This document shows, in pieces, positions 56,961-64,000 of a stretch of 64,000 nucleotides of DNA (its first letter is position 1; every line of letters begins with the position of its first letter). The notes under the pieces are model-generated. The model saw only the letters and a list, made by a program, of their open reading frames with translations. It searched no databases and was not told the origin of the DNA. Made by a program: the position numbers and the translations under genes. Source of the stretch: Usnea hakonensis (lineage: Eukaryota; Ascomycota; Lecanoromycetes; Lecanorales; Parmeliaceae); assembly GCA_013423325.1 (NCBI GenBank), contig BLJB01000196.1, positions 1 through 64,000 on the forward strand, in the 5' to 3' direction.

Positions 56961-57915
56961 TCAGACTTCCAACTGCCTCCCGCTAACCACACTCAACATC
57001 GGGCTCCCGAACCCATACCTCAAAGCCCCCCTCGCATACTCCTCCCCCTCCACCCTCATATGCGTCGCCGGGTACTCCCTCGCCCGATCGCGATAATACG
57101 CCTCGCGCAAATCGCCCTCCCTCTCGCAATTATAAGTCGCGTAGACCGCCCTCCGCGCCTCGGGACTCTTATTCGCTCCGCTCCGATGAGCGAGATAGCT
57201 GCCAAAGACGAGTAAATCGCCCGCGCGCAATTCGCACGGGGTCCATGCTGCGTGGGCGACCCAGTCGGGTTCGATGCAGTTGTCACTCGGGTTGATGGGG
57301 ATGTTCTTTTTGTGGCTGCGGGGGACAAGTTCGAGGGCGCCGTTAAGCATGGTGCAGGGGTCGACGGCGAGGAGGATGGTGAGGTGTTTGATGTTTTTGA
57401 TGTGGGTGTAGGCGGTGGAGTCGATGTGGGGGGAGAAGCCGCCGCTGCCGGAGAGCTTGTAGTTGATTTTTTCTTTGAAGAGGAGCATGGGCTCGGCGGC
57501 GAGGCGGTTCAGGATGCCGAGGATACGCGGGCCCCGGAGTAGGGCGTTGAAGTTGGGGTGGTGGGAGGCGAAGTTTTCGGTGCGGCAGAGGACGCGGGTC
57601 CCGGCGGCGTTGACCTCCTGTTTTTGTTAAGAAGGGGGGGTGGTCAAGGATGTGAGAGAGAAAGGGTGTACTGCTAGAATGGAGAGGAAAGAGAAAGGAA
57701 GAGTATGGTCGGTGAAAGGGAGGCCGACGCGAAGATTTGCTGACCTCGTAGGGCATCCATGGGACTTCTGGTGTTCGGGGGAAGTCATGAACTTCTTGCG
57801 CCCATTGTTGGAGATCCTTGGTTTCTGATGGCGTCAGTAAGTTGTGGAGGATGAGGTAGCCATTATCGTTGAAAGATTCAATATCATCTTGGCTCAGATC
57901 AGTCGACGAATACAT
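56961..57915 (-). CDS. PhyH-family Fe(II)/2-oxoglutarate dioxygenase, PhnY*-like
   Basis: Exons 57915-57745 and 57617-56961 with a 127-bp GT-AG intron; 275 residues. It begins LSQDDIESFNDNGYLILHNLL, the usual PhyH start. The iron ligands are H121 and D123 in GFSPHIDSTAY, and H201 in FGSYLAHRSGAN; R211/R212 is the likely 2-oxoglutarate-binding Arg. The FKEKINYKLSGSGGFSPH run before the HxD motif is the lysine-rich form seen in PhnY*-like and related enzymes. Bacterial PhnY* hydroxylates 2-aminoethylphosphonate at C1 to give the substrate of PhnZ. The divergent neighbour is a PhnZ-like HD protein, which makes the same role plausible. Other PhyH enzymes act on quite different substrates, so this rests on context. 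The coding region is GC-rich in the second exon. Confidence 0.85.
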
Positions 57916-57924
57916 ATTTCTGAG

Positions 57925-57930
57925 CACGTG
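57925..57930. promoter_or_regulatory. CACGTG box, dioxygenase side
   Basis: E-box hexamer 10 bp upstream of the dioxygenase ATG, in the 490-bp divergent promoter. CACGTG is the site of the phosphate-starvation activators Pho4 (yeast) and NUC-1 (Neurospora); several other bHLH proteins use it too. Confidence 0.4.
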
Positions 57931-58180
57931 ACAAGAGATGAAATGACTATGTTCATGAGAGCGGACGTAAAATAGTAACAACGCGACAGATGGGATTAAA
58001 AGGCATTTGAAGTATGAAAAACAATATTTGGTGTCCAATGGACGATGCTATGGTATAGATAGAGCGATAGAGCACAAGAGAGATGTTATGATACCCCGCT
58101 TTTCAGCGACGGTGGGAGTCTCCGAGACCGGTGCATCTCTGCATATGCACAAATGGACTTGTCAATTTCATCCTCCCGCC

Positions 58181-58186
58181 CACGTG
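58181..58186. promoter_or_regulatory. CACGTG box, HD-gene side
   Basis: Second CACGTG in the same divergent promoter, 220 bp upstream of the HD gene's ATG. Two sites in 490 bp is more than the roughly 0.1 expected by chance. Confidence 0.45.
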
Positions 58187-58405
58187 CAGTGTTGTACGTC
58201 GAAACCCTTGTCCGAAAGCTCATCCAAGAGCTTATACCATCGCAAGGCTTTCAAGCTTACTGTCGGTAGTCGCCATTACCCTTTGCTATACACAGCGCAA
58301 CAGTAGCCATATATCGAAAGAGATCAAGATTACTTGTTCTGATCTGTCTGTATTTCACGATTAGAGCCTTTTCAGCATACCTTGATCCCAATATACCTGT
58401 GGATC

Positions 58406-59147
58406 ATGGCATTCACAACCCCTAAACCCTGTACCGCTAGTGAGAAGAGCAGGCATATTATACGTCTTCTCGAAGAACATGGTCAAGATGACTACATCGG
58501 AGAGGACATCAGCCAGCTGGAGCATTGCCTACAAGCTGCTGACCAGGCCAAACGAGCTTACAGCCGGGACGACGTAAGGCATATTTTACAGACCCGTTTT
58601 CTTCTGTGCTCTGCGATGAACATCGACCCCATATCATATCTCATCACTCCTTTGCATATCGATGAGAAAATTCTGAGATTGAAATCTCGGCTAGGTCACA
58701 ATTGCCGCATTGCTTCATGACATCGGGCAGTTTCTGCCAGCGAACTTATTATCCGAGCAGATCCACGAGCTCAAGTCGGCGAACGATTCCGTCTCGGTGG
58801 GTCGAGTGGGGCATGAAGTTATTGGAGAGCACTATTTGCGCTCGCTGGGGTTTGGTGAGACAGTCTGTCGTCTTGTGGGGTCTCATGTCGCCGCCAAGCG
58901 GTACCTCACTGCCATTGATCCAGCCTACTACGCCACACTCTCTTCGGCATCGAAGAAGAGCCTGCAATTTCAAGGTGGTCCGTTCGAAGGAAAGGAGCTT
59001 GAAGCATTCATGAGAGACCCGTTGAGCGAAGATATGATCATGTTGAGGAAATGGGATGATGCAGCAAAGATCGTCGGGATAGTAGATGAGATACCCAGGC
59101 TTCGGGAGTATGAAGCGTTGATTGAGAAGCACTTGGCAGAGAAATAA
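58406..59147 (+). CDS. HD-domain oxygenase, PhnZ-like
   Basis: Exons 58406-58573 and 58695-59147 with a 121-bp intron; 206 residues. Splicing creates the HD core DDVTIAALLHDIGQF. Visible: Y30-x-G-E33 (DYIGED), H40 in LEHCLQAADQA, H64-D65, H96 in VGHEVIG, H120 in VGSHVAAKRYL, and D177 in RKWDDAAKIV. As I recall PhnZ numbering, Y24, E27, H34, H58 and D59 correspond with a constant offset of 6, and H80, H104 and D161 with a constant offset of 16. PhnZ is a mixed-valence diiron oxygenase that splits 2-amino-1-hydroxyethylphosphonate to glycine and phosphate. Ordinary HD phosphohydrolases lack the Tyr/Glu pair. Substrate here is inferred. The gene is divergent from the PhyH dioxygenase. Confidence 0.87.
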
Positions 59148-59268
59148 AGCAAGATTTGAAGCAGAAATGGAACAAATCAGTATTCCCTGGTCCTTGGCTT
59201 TCCATACTCGCATCCACATGAACAGGAGAAAATGATAGACAATCCTATCGTCCCGGGAAAAGTCTAGG

Positions 59269-59927
59269 TTGCCTCAGTCCCTCAGAGCAGCTAGTGCCTG
59301 CGGCACCCCTAAGCCCCTTCGGGTTAGGGCCTTCTGCTTACTACGGAACCTCTAGGTAGCTAGTCTGAGGGCAAAATCGTATAATTTTACTAGAAATACC
59401 TTAGTTCGCCTTCCTAAATAAGTAACTTAATAAATAAAGTCCGGAAATTCTCGAGAGTACTACTCGGCGCGAGATATTTTAATTTCTAATAAGGACCTCT
59501 CGAGGTATTTTTTAAAATCTATAATATTTAAAAAGTTCGTAGGGGGGTTTCTAAATTTTTTCGCTAAGAAATCTTAGGATTTAAAACGTAAACCTGAACT
59601 CCTCTTATAACGGTATTTTAAGAGATATCTAATTAACTAGATTAGCGAAATTTTAATTTTTTTAAAAAATAATTTAATAATACTATTAATATTTTTACTT
59701 TATAAACTTACTTTTATAGATTTTATATTATATACGAATTTTTTTAAGAGTAGAAAAGTTTAATATTACTAGAATTAGCGTAAACCTAACGTATTTTTCC
59801 GAGTTTGCGCTCAGACCTGCCGCCCTCACGGTGCGAAGTTAGCAAATCTAACCCGAAGGGGCTTAGATCCGTGAGGGCCGCTAACCCGAAGGGGCTTAGC
59901 GAGGCAGATACTGAGGGACTGAGGCAA
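59269..59927. mobile_element. hAT-type MITE with 8-bp target duplication
   Basis: A 659-bp non-coding, strongly AT-rich element. Perfect 17-bp inverted ends TTGCCTCAGTCCCTCAG (59269-59285) and complement (59911-59927), flanked by the identical octamer AGTCTAGG at 59261-59268 and 59928-59935. A second internal inverted pair, CTAAGCCCCTTCGGGTTAG (near 59308 and 59883), lies just inside. The 8-bp duplication places it with hAT elements, but its ends differ from the 4439-8395 hAT, so another element must have mobilised it. Confidence 0.92.
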
Positions 59928-59935
59928 AGTCTAGG

Positions 59936-60466
59936 CCTCGATAGGGCTGAGCTTAGTCATCTGGAAATTCCGTTCAACAGGTGGCCTGCCTGAAAAGTTG
60001 AGGCCCATGGTCTCGTGGAATTGATAATCCATTAATGTACGAATTACGCTCAAAGTATAGGCCGATCAAGATCATCTGCAGGCACTAAAATGATAGACTA
60101 AGTCGACCTCGTGGTTGGATGATTCGTCGACAAGCATAGGAGATATGGCTAGTGAGATGCATTGCATTAGATCTAAGCAGGCCATGCGGGGGTGACAGGC
60201 GATGAGAAAGATGCATTTCGCAAAGACCAGACTCTGGAATTCGCTCGCGCCACGACAGATCGAGATCCAATTGGCCTGTTCATCTTCCACGTTGCTCTCC
60301 GAAATACCATGCCTCTGTTGGGCTGCCGATCTGCCTGCAGTAAGAGTACAAAGCTTGGCCCGCAGCCTATTATTTCTCCAATTATGCTGTATCCAGAGGC
60401 AAGAATCGTCAATTATGCAAACCCAACCATATACTCTCTAGCTCTTATAAACGCCGTCAACTCAAC
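59936..60466. other. Promoter region of the Git1-like permease
   Basis: No gene. One CACGTT, a weaker Pho4-type site, lies near 60288. Confidence 0.45.
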
Positions 60467-62462
60467 ATGTCACACGAGTTGCCATCAGCAGGCGCAAAGT
60501 TTGCTCCAGAGGTCACCCCCGAGGGGAGCCCCAACAGCCTTGACAGTGCGATAGAACAGTATCCTGAAGATATTGGTGACGGAGTGCGTCGAGAATCCGT
60601 TATTAAGGTCACGCGCATCTCAAGTATATTGACCGTCTTGGTGTCCGGTGTCGCGCTGTTTAGCGATGGATACAATGCTCAAATTAGTAAGTGTTGGAAC
60701 GTCGAAAGGAGGCTATTCATATAGCTGGAGCTGATGTTGAATCGTCTAGTCGGATACATGGAGCCTCTGTTCTCAGATCTGTATGTTACGTTGTACTCTT
60801 GCATCGATGCAGCTAAGACGTGATGGCGGCATAAGGTATCCTCATGGTATCTCTTCGACCATCAAAACCCGCCTGTCCAATTCCTACCTCATCGGCGAGA
60901 TTTTTGGCATGCTCACTTTTGGATGTGTCATTGATAAGCTTGGACGTCGGACGGGCATTGTCTTCGCTACTTGCTTCCTCATCCTTGGCATCATTTTAGC
61001 AACTGCGGCTCATGGCGAGTCCCATCTTGGGTGCGTCTTTTGAGACATACCTCAAAGTGCGAGCTCATCACACGTAAGGACTGATGCACGTTGTCAATTA
61101 GGATGTTTTGGATGATGATCGTCGGCCGCGGCGTTGCCGGCTTTGGCGCTGGTGGCGAATATCCAGGTAGATTTCTACAATTAGTGCTAGATGGATATCT
61201 TCGAAAATCGCTGAATATTTGCAGTCTGCGGGACTAGCTCTGCCGAAGCTTCAGACGAAAGTGCTTATGTACGGAAAAGACGAGGGATACTTGTCGCAAT
61301 GTCAACTGATTTCGCCATCGACTTGGTATGTGCTCTCTTACCTATGCATACTTCATCTCAGTTCCCGTACTCATGATTTTCTTCATACTAGGGGTTTGTT
61401 GTCGCCGGGGTCGTAGCATTGATCATTCTAGCGTGCTATGATCAGAAGATCTCCGAAGGCGTCTGGAGGGTAGCGTTCGGACTTGGAATAGTCCTTCCCC
61501 TCACAGTATTCTTATTCCGCATACGGATGATCAACTCGACACAGTACCGTAAGCATGCCATCAAGCATGATATCCCCTACATGCTTGCCCTGAGGAGATA
61601 CTGGAAACCTATGTTGGGGACTTGTAAGTCACCGAAGCCAGACTCTGAGATGGAAGTCGTCACTGGTTGACAATAGTGTCTATTAGCACTCGCTTGGTTT
61701 TGCTACGACTTTGTAACATATCCATTCGGCATATTCTCCTCTACAATCATTTCACAATTCAATCCAAACAATACATTGACTGAAAACATAGGCTACGGAG
61801 TAAGCTTTCCCTCTCTCCTCCCGTTTGCGTCCTTACTATTCTGTCAAAGGACAATTTGTCACAATAGCTAAGGTTGCTCTCGTTAGACCGTGGTAAACTG
61901 CTTCTACCTACCCGGTTGTATAGTCGGCGGCCTCCTCATGGACCGCATAGGCCGCAAGCAAACAATGACCCTCGGCTTTTTCTGCTGGGGCATCCTCGGC
62001 TTCATCCTTGGCGGTGCACTCGGTCCCATCCAAACCATCTTTCCTCTTTTTGTAGTCCTCTATGGCATATTCAATTCCTTTGGAGAAATGGGCCCCGGCG
62101 TAGCCACTTTCCTCACCGCTTCCGAATCCTTTCCAACGCCGTTGCGCGGCCATTTCATGGGCTTTGCTGCCGCAGTGGGAAAAGCAGGTGCAGCGATTGG
62201 GACGCAGGTATTTACGCCCATTCAGGATAGTTTAGGCAGTGGACAGAAGGGCCAGCAAGGGGTTTTCTTGATCGGTAGCGCATTTGCAATAGTTGGAGGC
62301 ATCATTACGTGGGTTTTCATTCCGGATATGGAAAGGAATTTAGAAGGGGAGGATGTGAGATTCAGGCGGTATTTGGAAGAAAATGGCTTTGACACTAGCG
62401 AGCTGGGTGGGGGGTCTTGGACTGAAGAGGTCAAGGGCACGACCTTCAAATTGGATGAGTGA
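60467..62462 (+). CDS. Git1-like glycerophosphodiester/organophosphate permease (MFS)
   Basis: Eight exons: 60467-60686, 60750-60780, 60836-61030, 61102-61166, 61225-61325, 61392-61623, 61687-61799, 61887-62462; seven GT-AG introns of 55-87 bp with all phases consistent; 510 residues. MFS fold of the phosphate:H+ symporter branch: VSGVALFSDGYNAQIIGYMEPLF (helix 1, assembled over intron 1), STIKTRLSNSYLIGEIFGML, DKLGRRTG (motif A), MMIVGRGVAGFGAGGEYPVCGTSSAEA, then a second half with FNPNNTLTENIGYGTVVNCFYLPGCIVGGLLMDRIGRK and LYGIFNSFGEMGPGVATFL...SFPTPLRGHFMG. These match yeast Git1, which imports glycerophosphoinositol and glycerophosphocholine under phosphate limitation. Next to a PhnY*/PhnZ-like pair it may import phosphonates or glycero-phosphonates (inference). 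Confidence 0.9.
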
Positions 62463-62532
62463 CAGACATATCGAGGGAATCAGGTATTTATTTACATCCT
62501 ACCACAAGGTTCCTCGGTCTAGACTGTAATGC

Positions 62533-62710
62533 GAAATCACATGTGTATTTAGAAAACTCTATGCAATGTGACTGCAAGGGTCTCCGTAATAAGTAGACGA
62601 ATTGGAAGTCATCAGGCTGGAGGCAATGAGAGCATTCCGGTGATGTTCGGCTGACCCAGCATAAAAACCCTGCCCGGACAGCATTATGTTCAGCTGCGTC
62701 TAGTCGCAAG
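62533..62710 (+). repeat. Dispersed repeat, copy 2
   Basis: Direct-orientation copy of 56385-56553, lying just past the permease stop; the two copies bracket the dioxygenase/HD/permease locus. Confidence 0.8.
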
Positions 62711-63575
62711 GGTATGCACAGGCTGCTACTGTCTTGGTAGGAGGAGGCTGTATTCCAGAGGAAAGATCTGTGCTGGGGCTGAGGCTGAATCTGCGGCTGT
62801 GCTGAGGCTGGGGGAAACACAGACACAGATGGCTTAGAGAATTAGTGATTGAGTATTTTCCATTCAGACCGTACCAGTACCAGTTATTCACGTATGTAAG
62901 ACGCTTTGGATAGCGGTGACTATTGCCAATCATCAGTCTGAGTCAAAGCCGAGGCCGTGACGATACAGAACTTCCTTTGCTTAAATTGACCTATTACCAT
63001 AACATTCTGCCTCTTATACTCTCTCACATTTCTTATTGTTTCTATCCATGAGAGCCGCTCGCGCTCTTGTTGATTTTCCGTGGGGCAGACTATTTGCTTC
63101 TCTCAATCCCTGCCACCCCAGCAGTTGAGCTGGCTGTGAAGTGTGAGGCAAGGCTGCCAATATCTCCTCGCTTCGTCGTACAGCCCCCTTCCAAATGAAT
63201 TTCGACGTGGGGTATAATGGAACAGCGTACGCCCAGCTTCTGGCTACGAATTACTATTTAACAGCCCATTCCTAAACCTCGAGATCTGTTCCTCAATCTT
63301 TTTCGAGATCGCTTCTATCAAACGTGCTCCAGCAGCAATCCGCCTTCAGTGTCTACGGTCCCACAAAGCCTGCTCCAGCTTGAACACGCGTTCTTCGGCT
63401 GCTTATACCTACCACCAAAGTTGCTCGCCGTACACGTATCTGGTTGTCCATGCTTTCCACTAGATCTGATACAGCGGCACTAGGTACGCCTCCTCGGGTC
63501 ACCCAAGAGGCATATTTTATACCCTCTCTTTTAGTATCTTGGGTTTCAGTCCGGAATTGTTTTCTTTGCTAGAAT
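62711..63575. other. Intergenic, weak continuation of the repeat
   Basis: No gene. Scattered similarity to 56640-56755 (GCTTCTCTCAA, CGTACAGCCC) suggests the duplicated block was longer. Confidence 0.5.
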
Positions 63576-64000
63576 ATGATGGCGACCCCACACACTCGTC
63601 CCTCACCTGTAATCGAAAGCTTCAATACAGCCCGCGAGGAATTTCTCCGCGACTTTCCCGACGATGAATATGCTCAGCCTCTCTCCCAATTCACGTCCAT
63701 TGACGACGTCTACCATGCCACAGATGACATCCAAAAGGAGCAAGCAAAGTCACGGACACTGCAGAATCTGGCCAAAATCCAACCGTATCTTGAATGTTTG
63801 AATCAGTACGCCACAATCATGGATATTATTGTACAGGTCAAACCAGAGATTCTGGCGTTGATTTGGGTACGAATGATTGCTCCATGTATTATGTAGACAT
63901 TGGCTGACCCAAGAAGGCTCCTGTAAAGCTGCTTCTCATAGTAAGTGCTACTCCAGTCTAACATCGACCAGCTTTGCTGTGTTTACGCTTAAAGCTAGGT
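63576..64000 (+). CDS. N-terminus of a second NACHT/STAND-type protein (runs off the window)
   Basis: Exons 63576-63866 and 63917-63940 are visible, with a GTAAGT donor at 63941; the rest lies beyond the window. The first 105 residues read MMATPHTRPSPVIESFNTAREEF..., then LAKIQPYLECLNQYATIMDIIVQVKPEILALIW joined to APVKLLLI. This resembles the helical N-terminal domain before fungal NACHT or P-loop modules ('...QVxPEILAxIWGPxKLLL'). Its sequence differs from the N-terminus of the NACHT-ankyrin gene at 38299, so it is not a recent copy. ATG 63579 is an alternative start. Confidence 0.7.

Noticed and set aside
60446..60451. TATAAA as the permease TATA box
   Set aside because: It lies only 16 bp before the ATG, too close for a core promoter element.
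1..64000. tRNA or rRNA genes
   Set aside because: No segment showed the paired arms and TTCGA-type loop of a tRNA or conserved rRNA sequence on reading.

Overview
The window reads as nuclear DNA of a filamentous ascomycete (Pezizomycotina). Almost every gene has short GT-AG introns (46-131 bp) whose phases I checked, the families are typical of moulds (LicD/MNN4, REI1, SelO, MARVEL, NACHT-ankyrin), and AT-rich transposon relics carry nonsense codons that are all TAA or TAG, as expected from RIP-type C-to-T mutation. I cannot name the genus. I saw no rRNA, tRNA or CRISPR array.

0-12 kb: an RNase III (RNT1 type), a LicD/MNN4-like protein, a complete but decayed hAT transposon with a perfect 8-bp target duplication (4439-8395), an acyl-CoA-binding membrane protein (ATG37-like) and a WLM metalloprotease. 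12-22 kb: gene-poor, with ADE1, a BTB protein and a possible small Cys/His protein. 22-34 kb: a two-domain secreted protein, SelO, an aldo-keto reductase, a DUF255/thioredoxin-like protein, a broken GTPase, an alpha/beta hydrolase and a secreted CAP protein.

36-46 kb is a relic zone: a 5'-truncated mannose-6-phosphate isomerase, a TA-flanked MITE, a NACHT-ankyrin gene with its reading frame broken exactly at the Walker A motif, a 5'-truncated and frameshifted kinase-like gene, and a REI1 gene without its N-terminal zinc fingers. 47-55 kb returns to intact genes: an MFS carrier, a 1637-residue WD40 protein with a duplicated module, and a MARVEL protein.

57-62.5 kb is the most interesting part. 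A PhyH-family Fe(II)/2-oxoglutarate dioxygenase and an HD-domain protein are divergently transcribed from a 490-bp promoter holding two CACGTG boxes. Downstream, past a hAT-type MITE, lies a Git1-like organophosphate permease. The HD protein keeps the Tyr/Glu pair and all six metal ligands I recall for PhnZ, at consistent offsets. Together they look like a fungal counterpart of the bacterial PhnY*/PhnZ oxidative phosphonate pathway with its own transporter. The window ends inside another NACHT/STAND-type gene.
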